From assembly GCA_003138355.1 (NCBI GenBank), contig PLFX01000043.1:138273-202272 (forward strand): a DNA stretch of 64,000 nt, in the 5' to 3' direction. The notes beneath the pieces are model-generated. The model made no database searches. It worked only from the letters and a program-made list of their open reading frames with translations, and was not told where the DNA came from. Shown here one piece after another: positions 7,909 to 16,647 of the stretch (position 1 is the first letter of the stretch; every line of letters begins with the position of its first letter). This DNA comes from Solirubrobacterales bacterium (lineage in GTDB: Bacteria > Actinomycetota > Thermoleophilia > Solirubrobacterales > Solirubrobacteraceae). The position numbers were made by a program, and so were the translations under genes.

Positions 7909-8874
7909 ATGAGGGCGATTGTCAACACCAACTATGGCGCGCCTGACGTTCTGGAGCTCCGGGAGATCGACAAGCCGCTCCCTGATAGCGGCGACGTGCT
8001 CGTGCGAGTGAAGGCGGCGTCCGTCAACGCCCTCGACTGGCATTTCATGAGGGGTCTGCCGTACGTTCTTCGCGCAGCGGGCGGTGGCATGCTCAAACCC
8101 AAAGCGACCGTGCGCGGCGTTGACGTTGCCGGCCTGGTTGAGGCTGTTGGTGCCGAGGCGACCGGGTTTCAAGTTGGCGAGGAGGTGTTCGGCGGGCTGG
8201 CGGGCGCCTTCGCGGAGTATGCGTGTGGCTCGCAGGAGAAGCTCGTCCGCAAGCCGGTCGGGCTCACCTTCGCGCAGGCTGCGGCTGTCCCGATCGCGGG
8301 CTGCACCGCCCTCCAGGCGCTGCGCGATCAAGGGCAGCTCCAGTCGGGGCAAAGGGTTCTGATCAATGGCGCCGCCGGTGGGGTAGGCACCTTCGCCGTG
8401 CAGATAGCCAAGGCATTCGCCGCGGAAGTGACCGGCGTGTGCAATACCGGGAACATCGAGCTAGTGCGTTCGCTCGGCGCTGACCACGTGATCGACTACA
8501 CCGCGGACGACTTCACAAAGGGCCTGCGATATGACCTGATCATTGACTGCGTTGGCAACCACCGGTTGGGCGACCTGCGGCGAGCGCTCACCGCGACCGG
8601 AACGCTGGTCATGGTCGGTGGAGACACCGGCAACTGGCTCGGCCCGCTGATCCGTCCGCTCCAAGGCCTCGTGCTATCGCGATTCATCAAACAACGGCTG
8701 CGGTTCTTTATCGCAAACATCAACACGGCCGACCTAGTCGCACTCAGCGAGCTAGTCGACGACGGAAAGCTCACGCCGGTCATCGACCGGACGTACCCCC
8801 TGAACGAGACGCCGGAGGCGATCCGATACCTCGAAACGAGGCACGCCCGAGGCAAGACCGTCATCACCATGTAG
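7909..8874 (+). CDS. zinc-independent medium-chain dehydrogenase/reductase (quinone-oxidoreductase type)
   Basis: The 321-residue protein is an NAD(P)-dependent oxidoreductase of the MDR superfamily, quinone oxidoreductase/reticulon-4-interacting type. Features: MRAIVNTNYGAPDVLEL start, VRVKAASVNALDWHFMRG, GVDVAGLVEAVG, and the nucleotide-binding INGAAGGVGTFAVQIAKAF (about residues 151-169). No zinc-ligand cysteine cluster is present. GGAGG sits 5 nt before the ATG, which decides the start. The substrate cannot be read from sequence; related enzymes reduce quinones or enones. It is divergent from the secreted-protein gene. Confidence 0.9.
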   Translation: MRAIVNTNYGAPDVLELREIDKPLPDSGDVLVRVKAASVNALDWHFMRGLPYVLRAAGGGMLKPKATVRGVDVAGLVEAVGAEATGFQVGEEVFGGLAGAFAEYACGSQEKLVRKPVGLTFAQAAAVPIAGCTALQALRDQGQLQSGQRVLINGAAGGVGTFAVQIAKAFAAEVTGVCNTGNIELVRSLGADHVIDYTADDFTKGLRYDLIIDCVGNHRLGDLRRALTATGTLVMVGGDTGNWLGPLIRPLQGLVLSRFIKQRLRFFIANINTADLVALSELVDDGKLTPVIDRTYPLNETPEAIRYLETRHARGKTVITM

Positions 8875-8972
8875 AACCTCGCCCGAGGCGCCCATGTGAT
8901 CGCGTAGGCGCCGGGTTGTCGGAGCTCGCGCTGAGGGACGGCCGCGGGCCAGGCGCGTGTCGTGGCTGCTTT

Positions 8973-9416
8973 TCAGAACGCGGCGTACGAGCGCTTCGTA
9001 ATCGTGAAGCCGTGATGCTCACCGTTCACACAGCGAACGGATCGCGTGTTGATCGTGCAGGTCACGTTGACCGTGCCGAGCTGCCACTTCGTTCCTGCCC
9101 GTAGCTTCACAGGGTTGCCCGTCCCAGCGAAAGTGTCCTGGCTCGTCCGGGCGAGGACCGCACGGCCGGACGACGCGAGAAACACGAAGCCGGGATCCCC
9201 ATCGGCAGGTCCCTCGTTCTTGGGGGCTGGAATGCGAATGTCGCTACAGATCAGCTCGCTCGCAGGCTTACCCGGCGCGTGGATCGCTGCGCCACACGAA
9301 ACGTTCCCGTCCAGTGCGGTCCAGAGCTCAACTTTCGAAGCCGACGCTGCAAACACGGGCACAGCCAGACAGCAGACGAGCACGACAGTCAGAAGGCCCA
9401 AGCGCCGCACCGCCAC
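8973..9416 (-). CDS. small secreted disulfide protein
   Basis: The 147-residue product has a clear signal peptide (RRLGLLTVVLVCCLAVPVFAASA, cleavage near residue 26). The mature domain has paired cysteines (NVSCGAAIH, ELICSD, VTCTI, VRCVNG) and ends in HHGFTITKRSYAAF. The Cys spacing and the final HGF-x-SY-x-F tail are reminiscent of secreted actinobacterial DUF6636-like proteins, but that match is weak. The start is GTG. The gene is convergent with the dehydrogenase gene. Confidence 0.65.
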   Translation of the reverse strand: MAVRRLGLLTVVLVCCLAVPVFAASASKVELWTALDGNVSCGAAIHAPGKPASELICSDIRIPAPKNEGPADGDPGFVFLASSGRAVLARTSQDTFAGTGNPVKLRAGTKWQLGTVNVTCTINTRSVRCVNGEHHGFTITKRSYAAF

Positions 9417-9702
9417 ATCATTCCACCCGAGACGAGGCCAAACTCGCGGTAGCGCCCAGGCCGAAGCTCCCGACGTGATCGCTGTTCGCGCTCAGCGACA
9501 ACGCAACCCTCGTTCGCGCTCGCGGCTCCTTTCGGAGTTTGCGACTGTCTGGTTGGCGCGCAGTCTGGATCGGAAGGCTGATGGTCGCCGCTTCGCTCGT
9601 TGGCTGTGTCCGCACGATCTCGGGTACGGTCGCCGGTGTGGTCGACGAGCGCGATCGGCGCTGCCGCGGTGAGGGTGTTCGCCACCTCGCCACCTCGGCA
9701 CG

Positions 9703-10548
9703 ATGATCGCGCTACTCGGCGGACTGGGCGCCGCGCTGTGCTGGACTGTCTCGGCGCTGTGCGCCACAGCGGCGAGCCGCTCGATCGGCTCCGCCTCGAC
9801 GCTCGCGTGGGTGATGGGCCTCGGCCTTATCCTGATCGCGCTACCGACCGCGCTGCTTGCGCCGCTGTCCCAGCTCACGCCGAGCACCGTGGGGCTGATA
9901 GCGCTCGCTGGAGGCACCAACGTCATTGGTCTGCGGATCGAGTATGTGGCCTTTCGCCGGGGCAAGGTGGGAGTCATCAGCGCGATCGCTTCTACCGAGG
10001 GCGTGATCGCTGCCGTGATCGCGGTGGCGTTCGGCGCACACCTCGCGGCGTGGACCGCAGTGCTGCTGCTCGCGATCGCCGGCGGGGTCGTGCTCGCCGC
10101 GTGGCACCCAGACCCGAGCAACGAGTCTGCCGGCGGCGTCAGCGCAGCCGTGCTCGCGATCCCGGTGGCATTGCTCTTCGGGGTCAGCCTCTACGCCGTG
10201 GGTCGCGCGGGCAGCGAGCTGTCAGTCCTGTGGGTGCTGGTTCCAGCTCGCCTGTTCGGGACCGTCTTCATGATGGTGCCGTTGCGCTTGAGCAGCTCGC
10301 TGCGAATAACCCGACGCGCATTCCCGCTGGTCGCCGGTGCTGCCGCCGGAGAGGTTGTCGGGATTATCAGTTACGAGCTCGGCGCCCGTCACGGCCTGGC
10401 GGTGGCCGCCGTGCTCGCGTCGCAGTTCGCGGCGCTCGCAGCGCTCGGGGCGTTCCTGCTCTTTAGCGAACATCTGAGTCGCTTCCAGCTTGCCGGACTC
10501 GTCGTCATCGCCGCTGGCGTCGGTCTGCTCGCCGCCGGTCAGACGTAG
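9703..10548 (+). CDS. EamA/DMT family transporter
   Basis: This 281-residue protein has about ten hydrophobic segments arranged as two five-helix repeats, the pattern of drug/metabolite (EamA) transporters. The N-terminus reads GGLGAALCWTVSALCATAASR with a short loop before the next helix; the second repeat begins near VSAAVLAIPVALLFGVSLYAVGR, and the end LAGLVVIAAGVGLLAAGQT is typical. The substrate is unknown. About 285 bp upstream are free of genes. Its last 10 bases overlap a small minus-strand reading frame. Confidence 0.85.
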   Translation: MIALLGGLGAALCWTVSALCATAASRSIGSASTLAWVMGLGLILIALPTALLAPLSQLTPSTVGLIALAGGTNVIGLRIEYVAFRRGKVGVISAIASTEGVIAAVIAVAFGAHLAAWTAVLLLAIAGGVVLAAWHPDPSNESAGGVSAAVLAIPVALLFGVSLYAVGRAGSELSVLWVLVPARLFGTVFMMVPLRLSSSLRITRRAFPLVAGAAAGEVVGIISYELGARHGLAVAAVLASQFAALAALGAFLLFSEHLSRFQLAGLVVIAAGVGLLAAGQT

Positions 10549-10736
10549 CGGGACGGCGGAAGCGTGGGACCGACACCTGCGGAGCGGCAGATCCTGCTTT
10601 CGACGCTAACGATGATCCGCAGCGCTGCAACCGCGGTGCCGCGGTGCCGCTCGACGTAGCGCGGATCGATTGCCAAGAGCTCGTGGTCGAAATCGCCGGG
10701 CTCGGGCACAGCGGTGGTCCAAGGTGACTCGCTCAT
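10539..10736 (-). pseudogene. truncated small RHH-antitoxin-like protein
   Basis: The 65-residue frame starts MSESPWTTAVPEPGDFDHELLAIDPRYVE and continues to ALRIIVSVE. This resembles small actinobacterial proteins in which such a start leads into a ribbon-helix-helix or helical domain. Here the sequence after IIVSVE turns into an unrelated short tail, so the C-terminal domain appears lost. The recognition is from memory of similar proteins and is only moderately sure. No good ribosome site is seen. Confidence 0.35.
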
Positions 10737-10903
10737 TTGCTCGCTAGGAGTCGACGTTCGGGCTCCGTCGCGGTGCGCGGGTGGGGGACGCGTTTGAGCT
10801 GAGACCAGAGGGCCGGCTCGTCGTGTGACGTTGATCTAACGGCCGGTCCGTAAGTTGCAAAGCGCAGTCGCTCTAGCCCGACGTTCGATTGAAAGGTGTG
10901 GTC

Positions 10904-11467
10904 ATGTCGACGATTTGGAAGGTTGCGGAGGACGTGAGTCGCAATCGTGTTCGCCGGCACCGCAGCACCGCCCTGCCGCGTCGCGTGGTTGCTCTGGCGG
11001 CCGTTCTCAGCGTTGCCGCCGTGGTGCCGGCATACGCCTCGACGCGGGACTACAGCGGGTCAGTCGCCGGGGGCGGGACGATCACGCTCAAAGCGACGTT
11101 CAAGGACGGCAAGGCGACGAAAGTGAAGATCACCTGGAGCGACGTGCCGACGACGTGCGACGGCTCGGAGATCTACTCGAGCACGACGTCGGGGACGATC
11201 AGCGGTCCGGTGGTGCACGAAGGCGCTGCCGCGCCAGAGCGTTCGTTCTACCCGAAGCACGCGGGCTTTTCCGGCAGTGACATCGTGTGGGGTGTGTCCG
11301 GGCGCTTCAACAAGTCCTATAGCAGCGCGAAGGGCTTCTTCACATGGCAAGACATCGAGGCGGAGCCAGCGCAGATCACGAACCCGACGGGAATCAAGGC
11401 CACTTGCAACCTCGTGCAAGCCGGCAACCCCGTGACCCTGCAGAACTTCGCGGTCACCGCGAGCTGA
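10904..11467 (+). CDS. secreted protein of unknown function
   Basis: The 187-residue product has a long n-region (about 28 residues with several Arg), then a hydrophobic stretch (RRVVALAAVLSVAAVVPAYA) with a likely cleavage after AYA. The mature part is rich in beta-type sequence with alternating small and polar residues, beginning TRDYSGSVAGGGTITLKA, and has two cysteines. AAAGGTGTGGTC precedes the ATG. It resembles the many small secreted beta proteins of Thermoleophilia, but no named family is recognised. Confidence 0.65.
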   Translation: MSTIWKVAEDVSRNRVRRHRSTALPRRVVALAAVLSVAAVVPAYASTRDYSGSVAGGGTITLKATFKDGKATKVKITWSDVPTTCDGSEIYSSTTSGTISGPVVHEGAAAPERSFYPKHAGFSGSDIVWGVSGRFNKSYSSAKGFFTWQDIEAEPAQITNPTGIKATCNLVQAGNPVTLQNFAVTAS

Positions 11468-11768
11468 GGCTCTCGCCGGCCTCAGCATTGACGCCTTGTT
11501 CGAGGCCACCCGGGCTCCGCTGAGCCGCAAACTCTGAGGTAGCTGCGCTACGCGACGCGTTCGACATCACCGACGCTCGACTCGTCGCGCGCGGATACGC
11601 CGAGCAACTTCTCGACCCAACCTGAGAACGCGACACCAACGCCGTCACCGCAGCTGCCTATCGCGCTCAGCAGCAGGCGAGGGGGCCGCCGTTGGTGGCT
11701 GCTCTCGTATTTTGCGACTGCGGCCGAGGGATGCGACTGCGTGTTTGGGTCCGCTAGCGTTGTCTAGT
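11468..11768. other. gene-free stretch, no feature recognised
   Basis: About 300 bp between the secreted protein and the DnaJ-domain gene. A plus-strand segment (about 11545-11625) reads like the tail of a small alpha-helical protein ending LLDPT and stop, but no start or upstream body is present. The end holds the probable -10 TAGCGT (11755-11760) of the DnaJ-domain gene. Confidence 0.35.
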
Positions 11769-12263
11769 GTGCGTGCCGGGCTTGATCCCTATGACGTTCT
11801 CGGGGTGGCGAAAGACGCGGATCAAGCGGCAATCCATGACGCCTACCGGACTGCGGTGAGGCGAGCTCATCCCGACGCGGGTGGCAGCGCCGCCGCGTTC
11901 GAGGCGGTGCAGGAAGCCTACGAGTTGCTGGGCGATCCAGCGAGACGGCGTGCCTGGGACGCCCAACGGAGTCGCCCGCGCCCGCGTGTGACCCCTGGCA
12001 ACCGGGCGGCGACGTATCGAGGCTCGGGTGTTGGCTCGGGCTCCGCGGGCAGTTCTATGGAGGACCTGCTGGCCGAGTCGCGACGTTTGGAGGATGAGGC
12101 CCGTCGGCTTGCCGGACTGCCCCCTCGCTATGGTCCGTCCTCGCCGTCGAGCGAGCCTGACGACAGCGTGGCCGCGATTGTGCGTGACGCGGGACAGCAG
12201 TTGCGGGATGTCGCCGCCGGGGGCGCCCGCGAGCTTCGCCGTCGCATCCGACGCGTGCTCTAG
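11769..12263 (+). CDS. J-domain (DnaJ-like) protein
   Basis: The roughly 164-residue protein has an N-terminal J domain: DPYDVLGVAKDADQAAIHDAYR, then the HPD signature in RRAHPDAGG, then EAVQEAYELLGDPARRRAWD. After a Gly/Ser/Arg linker it has a charged helical region (LLAESRRLEDEARRL) and a short basic tail. It lacks the zinc fingers and client-binding domains of DnaJ, so it is a J-domain co-chaperone that presumably recruits Hsp70. The start is uncertain; GTG 11769 lies 8 nt after TAGCGT and just before the J domain. Confidence 0.8.
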   Translation: MRAGLDPYDVLGVAKDADQAAIHDAYRTAVRRAHPDAGGSAAAFEAVQEAYELLGDPARRRAWDAQRSRPRPRVTPGNRAATYRGSGVGSGSAGSSMEDLLAESRRLEDEARRLAGLPPRYGPSSPSSEPDDSVAAIVRDAGQQLRDVAAGGARELRRRIRRVL

Positions 12264-12521
12264 CGAGGGATCGCGACCATGACCGGTGCGGCGCTGTTTC
12301 GTGTGGTCCGCTTACGCGAGCGGTCTCGTCGGCGCCGTTTCGCGAGGTTTGCGCTGCTGGCGTGCGTCGCCGCGTGGTGACACCACGCGGCCCTGCGCTC
12401 AGCGCTGGCTACCGAGAAGCACGGCCGCCAGGACCACTACGGCAAGCGGCAGGCTACCGACCAACTGGACCGTGAGCGTGGCGTTATCAGGTACACGGAG
12501 CCACGCCGCGAGTCGCCGACG

Positions 12522-12710
12522 CTAGGCCACCGGTCGTGCGCGCAAAGCAGCCAGGATGTCCGTGCGACCGTTTCGGTACACCGCAAGAGTCTCTGCCGCG
12601 ACACGGTCGGATTCGATCCCATCCTTCACAACCACATCGCCACAGACGATCCGCCAAAACGAGCTCCCGGTTCTGTCGCAGTAGCGCTCCGCGGTCGGTT
12701 CGGTGCTCAT
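12522..12710 (-). CDS. small protein of unknown function
   Basis: The 62-residue product begins MSTEPTAERYCDRTGSSFWR and ends DILAALRARPVA. It has a strong ribosome binding site (GGAGGAATAC before the ATG), the main reason to accept it. It sits directly downstream of the truncated SRA-like fragment on the same strand. No family is recognised; the single Cys and mixed alpha/beta pattern give no function. Confidence 0.5.
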   Translation of the reverse strand: MSTEPTAERYCDRTGSSFWRIVCGDVVVKDGIESDRVAAETLAVYRNGRTDILAALRARPVA

Positions 12711-12810
12711 GTATTCCTCCGGGTTCGGTTGTCCCGTGCGGCGGAAGACTACTTTCGGCGGTGACGCCTCGTCCGCGTTCGCTCAGGGCCTCGCGGCTGT
12801 GAGCCGGCGG

Positions 12811-13089
12811 GACCTTGGTAAAGAGGTGGATATCGCGACCGTCGCTTGCGTGGTCGCGTACTGCGCGGTTCCCGCGCACGAACTCCATGTCGCCTGACTG
12901 CCCTTCGCCGTAGTAGACGAAGGTGCCGTCCTCGAGCTGTTCATCGTCGTAGCCGTAGCCAAGCCCGGCCTCGCCCGTTATCAGCAGGATGAGCGGATGG
13001 CCTGCAGGCGTGACAATGCCGCCCTGCTGCTGGCCGCCGAACTCTGCGTGCAGATCGCGGCGACGGTAAACCTTGCCCGGCTCGAACAC
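12811..13089 (-). pseudogene. SRA-like N-terminal domain of a McrA/HNH-type restriction protein, truncated
   Basis: From a GTG at 13089 the frame encodes about 92 residues that match the N-terminal head domain of ScoMcrA-like HNH endonucleases: GKVYRRRDLHAEFGGQQQGGI, then HPLILLITGEAG, YGYDDEQLEDGTFVYYGEGQ, GDMEFVRGNRAVRDH and DIHLF. In the family this is followed by a modified-base-binding core and a C-terminal HNH nuclease. Here the homology stops after DIHLF near 12813 and the frame runs into non-coding sequence. It is therefore the remnant of a gene for restricting modified (methylated or phosphorothioated) DNA. Confidence 0.65.
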
Positions 13090-13333
13090 GGGCTGAGTGT
13101 GACAGGGGTACGTCGTAGATGTGGGTCTGCGGCGCACTCCGCCGTGTCCGGAGACGGCCTGAGCGGGCGGCGGAGGCACGCGGCGCAGGGACGCGCGCAG
13201 CGCCCCCGCGCCGCGCGCCCCGCCGCCCGCACTGCCCCATCACCGCCATGCGGGAGCGCGCACGCCACCGCAGCGTGCGAAGCGAGGTTGTCGCCTATGA
13301 GACGCGCGACCACGCAGTCGCCCGGGCGATCGT

Positions 13334-13774
13334 CTACAAGCCTACGAAGCCGAAGATCCCCATCGCCTTCGCGCGCTCGCCCTGTTCGGTGAAGAGCGCC
13401 ATCGTCAGCGCAAGCGACACCGCGTTCACGATCGCGCCGCCAAACCCCTGGATCAGCCGCGCCACGACGAGCATCGTCTGGCTCTCCGAGAGCCCGCAGG
13501 CCAGCGAGGCGGCGGTGAACAGCGCGATCCCGCCCATGAACAGGCGCCGAGCTCCGAATATGTCCCCGAGGCGTCCGCCGAGCAGCAGGAACCCGCCGAA
13601 GGTCAGCAGGTAGCCGTTCACGACCCAGGCGAGCGAGGACTGGTTGAAGCCGAGCGAGCGGTTGATCGTCGGCAGCGCGACGTTCACGATCGTCGTGTCG
13701 AGCACGATCATCAGCGTGCCCAGGCACAGGATGAGGAGTGCGATCCAGCGCGAGCGATCCTGCGCGTCGTCCAT
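13334..13774 (-). pseudogene. N-terminal part of a DHA2-type MFS transporter
   Basis: From the ATG (behind GGGAGG) the frame encodes about 146 residues with the first four to five helices of a DHA2 drug:proton antiporter. Family marks are LIVLDTTIVNVALPTI-type motif D1 (here MIVLDTTIVNVALP), GRLGDIFGARR (motif A) and ARLIQGFGGAI. The frame ends near FGFVGL, whereas complete members have 14 helices and about 450-500 residues. No continuation is found in any frame downstream. A truncated transporter. Confidence 0.75.
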
Positions 13775-14241
13775 AGCTGCGCCTCCCGTCGGCCGCGATT
13801 GCACCATCATTCAAGCAAAGGCGCTTCGCCGGGCTTTTCATGGCGGCTCCGCCGCCGGCGGCCGCTCCAGCCCTACCTCCCGTTTTCGGCGGGCGAGGAC
13901 GCAGGGCGCAGCCGCACCGATGGCGGAGCCCGTTTTGCGGGCTGCCTCGCCGCGACCGAGGACGCGGCGAGGCGGCATCGTTTCGGATCGGGCATTTCAA
14001 GACGGCCCGCTGGCGACGAGGGTGGCGGCCCACACAGTTCGTGGGCCGCGCTGACCCTCTGCCCCACCCGGCGAGCGCCGGTCGCTGATGGTTTCACTGG
14101 CGAGCGAACTCAGCCTTGCCTGCCCCGTCGGCCAAGGAACGCAAGCGCGCGACCGGCGGCAGTCGTCAGGACACACTGGATCGCTTGAACGGCTGCGGGG
14201 AGCGGCGCTCCGCTCGTGCCTGGAGCGCGCGCCCGTGCGCT
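13775..14241. other. gene-free stretch
   Basis: About 460 bp between the truncated transporter and the coiled-coil gene. All frames give Arg/Pro/Ala-rich translations typical of GC-rich non-coding DNA. It contains several short GC-rich inverted stretches but no recognisable gene, RNA or mobile-element end. Confidence 0.4.
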
Positions 14242-14496
14242 TCAACCCTCCTCGTGACCCTCCTCGCCGGAGCCCGGCGAATCGGCCTCGCCGAGGGCCT
14301 GCGCCTCCGCGGACTCCTCGGACTCGTCGCTTGCCGGAACTTTCGAAGCGCCGTCGGCGCCATAGCGCTCGTCGTACAAGCGTTCCAGGACCTGCAGGTC
14401 TGCGAGCTTGCGTTCGAGGCGCTCAATCCGCCGGCGCACATCGTCGATCGGCATCTCGTCAAGCCAGGCCTTGTAGGACTCGTGCGTCATCACCAT
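14242..14496 (-). CDS. small coiled-coil protein with acidic tail
   Basis: The 84-residue product starts MVMTHESYKAWLDEMPIDDVRRRIERLERKLA, a strong amphipathic helix that continues through LADLQVLERLYDERYG, and ends in an acidic Glu/Ser/Gly tail. GAGGAG is present just before the two possible ATG codons (14496, 14490). The architecture suggests a small coiled-coil protein of unknown role. The upstream part of the longer frame is not protein-like. Confidence 0.55.
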   Translation of the reverse strand: MVMTHESYKAWLDEMPIDDVRRRIERLERKLADLQVLERLYDERYGADGASKVPASDESEESAEAQALGEADSPGSGEEGHEEG

Positions 14497-14671
14497 CGTC
14501 TCCTCTGCGTCGAAATTCCTGGGCGCCGGCGTGCTGAGTATCGCGCCCGCTCGGGCCGCCGCGTTACCCAACGGCGCCGGGCCCCGCGCGATCACGCGGC
14601 GCGCACTTGCGAGACATCCCGTGTGCCCGCAGGCGCCGCGGTCAGGCGGCTTGCGGCGCTCGCCGCCAGCC

Positions 14672-15373
14672 TCACGATCCTACTCTCCGCAGACGCCAGG
14701 TGTGCGATTTGACGACGCAAACCTGCTGGCCGGCCCTCAGACGCACCGTTGGTGTCGCTGGCGCGTCGTGGGCCCCATTCGCTCGCGCGGCAGGTAAGGT
14801 TCCGTGGAGCAGCCTCTCCCGCGTTTGAGCGACTTGACCCGCGTAGACGCGCGACACACGCCGCTCGGCCGCTGTCGTCATCGGAAGCACGACATGCACA
14901 TGCAGCACGCCCCGCCGCTGGAACTCCCACATCCGCGCCAGCACGCCCCATGACGGACAACCCACCCTCTGCGCGTAGCGACTCGCAGCCTGTCGCGCGC
15001 GGCGGTGCAGCTCGCGCCAGTGCTCAGGCGCCGCCTCATTCCACGACGCAGCGATATCACGACGAACACGACACCCCTCGCGCCCGCTGTGACGATGCCG
15101 GCCGCGCCAAGCACACCACTCGTCATCCCACACTAGCCCGCCCGCCACGCCCGGAGCCGTCACCGTCACCATCCCCACGAACGGCGTCATCACCGCATTC
15201 CGCAGCAGCTTCACGCGCGTGTCCATCGCCCACAGCCAGCCGCACGACACGCACCGCCGACTCCGGCACCGTGACGCCACTCGCTCCCAGCGCCCGGTTA
15301 AGGGATTACGCCGATACGGCGGGCGAGGACACGCACCCACCGAGACGGGAGTGCGCACGCGCCCCCACCTCAT
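14672..15373 (-). pseudogene. plasmid-type replication initiator (HUH Rep) homologue, probably truncated
   Basis: The product (about 233 residues) resembles the RepSA-like replication initiator proteins of actinobacterial plasmids and integrative elements. It has an N-terminal Cys cluster (CRSRRCVSCG), a strand MVTVTAPG, and WGVLARMWEFQRRGVLHVHVVLPM carrying the HxH metal-binding HUH motif. After that motif the sequence continues only about 70 residues, of which the last 40 look unrelated, so the C-terminal region is probably lost. Such proteins nick and initiate rolling-circle replication. It sits 145 bp from tRNA-Trp, a typical integration target. Confidence 0.6.
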
Positions 15374-15416
15374 GACCGCCACGCACGCCGCTGCAATGCC
15401 GCTGCAACGACGACCC

Positions 15417-15457
15417 GACCTAGGCGGTTTTCAGCGGTCCCAGGCGGACCTAGGCGG
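15417..15457. repeat. 11-bp direct repeats upstream of the Rep-like gene
   Basis: GACCTAGGCGG occurs at 15417-15427 and again at 15447-15457, exactly 30 bp apart, with a partial third copy (CCCAGGCGG, 15439-15447) between them. They lie between the Rep-like gene start and tRNA-Trp. The position suggests iterons or part of a replication origin of the former element; this is inference. Confidence 0.4.
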
Positions 15458-15517
15458 CAGCGCCGCGGCCGGCCTGAAAGTGCTGCATTGCCGGCGCTTT
15501 CCCGGCGCGCCTGGCTA

Positions 15518-15588
15518 CGGGGGACCCAGGAATCGAACCTGGCGTTGCGGTTTTGGAGACCACCGTGTTACCGATACACCAGTCCCCC
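15518..15588 (-). tRNA. tRNA-Trp (anticodon CCA)
   Basis: The minus strand folds into a cloverleaf: acceptor GGGGGAC/GTCCCCC, D stem GTGT/ACAC with a 7-nt loop, anticodon stem GTGGT/ACCGC around loop CTCCAAA (anticodon CCA), a 4-nt variable loop, and T arm CCAGG-TTCGATT-CCTGG. The discriminator base is G and CCA is not encoded. The G1-C72 start and short D loop differ from the usual AGGGGC-type actinobacterial tRNA-Trp. Confidence 0.92.
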
Positions 15589-15656
15589 ACGCGCGCAGCC
15601 GACCCGGCAGTGTACGGGTTGCCGGCTTTCCTCCGCCGGGCCGGTCTAGTCAGCTG

Positions 15657-16601
15657 TTAGCCCGCGACGGCGGCAGATAGGTCGGCGACGCCGGGAAGGC
15701 GGCTGAGGGTTCGCGCGACCGATTCACGTGCGCTTGCCATGACGCGCTCGGCACGGTCGCGGGCCATCGGATTGAGGCCCATCGCGTTGAGGTCATCGAG
15801 GCCGGGCTCGAGCACGACGAGGTGGACCTTCCTCGCGAGCTTGCGGCACTCGTTGTCGAGGATCGCGGCGGAGCGGCGCCGGCGCGCGGCCGCCAGGCGC
15901 TCGAGCATCGTCGTGCTGCGCGGCGACACGCGGGCCGACATCGGGTTCAGGCAGATCACGAGGTCGAGCTCCTCGCTCGCGATCATGTCGAGGTTCGAAT
16001 GTGAGTGGATTCCCCCGTCGACGTAGTCGCGCTCACCGATCTTTACGGGCCGGAAGAACGCGGGCACCGCGCAGGACGCGGCAACCGCGGCGCCGACGCT
16101 CGAATATGGAGCCCAGTCCGAGCCGAACGTGACGCGCTGCCCGGTCGCGTAGTCGCACGCTACGACCCGCAAGCTCGGGCTGAGCGGCCAGACACCCCCG
16201 TGGACCTTCTCGACGAGGTGATCGATCGGGTCGGTGTTCACGACCCCCCGCGGGAGCAATCCCATGACCATCGCCGTGAGGCTGCGGTCGCGCTGGCCGC
16301 GCAGCATCGCCGCCGCCAACCGGGGAGAGCCGAGCACGAGCTGCGGCCGGCCGGCCGCACGATACGAGCCCACCAGATAGGGAACGGTACCGACGGCGCT
16401 TTCGGCCATCTCCTCCGCGGAGACGCCCGCCGCACCGAGCGCGCCGACGAGCGCACCAGCAGACGTTCCGAGCACGCGCTTGGCGTCCCGGACGCGCAGA
16501 CCGCACTCATCCTCGAGCGCTTGCAGGGCGCCGACTATCCACGCCGCGCCAACGACGCCACCACCACCCAAGACGAGCCCGACCTGCATTCGAATGCTCA
16601 A
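15657..16601 (-). CDS. patatin-like phospholipase
   Basis: This is a 314-residue patatin-family acyl hydrolase. The oxyanion loop GLVLGGGGVVGAAW is at about residues 8-21, the nucleophile motif GTSAGALVG (Ser at about 47) follows, and the catalytic Asp is in YVDGGIHSHSNLD (DGG, about residue 193). The catalytic Ser/Asp dyad is complete. Members hydrolyse lipid esters or act as regulatory lipases, usually in the cytoplasm or at the membrane face. No signal peptide is visible. The next gene downstream is tRNA-Trp on the same strand. Confidence 0.9.
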   Translation of the reverse strand: MSIRMQVGLVLGGGGVVGAAWIVGALQALEDECGLRVRDAKRVLGTSAGALVGALGAAGVSAEEMAESAVGTVPYLVGSYRAAGRPQLVLGSPRLAAAMLRGQRDRSLTAMVMGLLPRGVVNTDPIDHLVEKVHGGVWPLSPSLRVVACDYATGQRVTFGSDWAPYSSVGAAVAASCAVPAFFRPVKIGERDYVDGGIHSHSNLDMIASEELDLVICLNPMSARVSPRSTTMLERLAAARRRRSAAILDNECRKLARKVHLVVLEPGLDDLNAMGLNPMARDRAERVMASARESVARTLSRLPGVADLSAAVAG

Positions 16602-16647
16602 CCTCTTCGCTCGCGGCGCGTGCCGCCGATGACCAGTTGTAAGCGTA

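Noticed and set aside
12286..12525. Small plus-strand gene after the J-domain gene
   Set aside because: The translation is Arg/Trp/Ser-rich and lacks a ribosome site; no support beyond being open.
15417..15457. CRISPR array
   Set aside because: Only two to three 11-bp units and no regular spacers; no Cas genes anywhere in the window.
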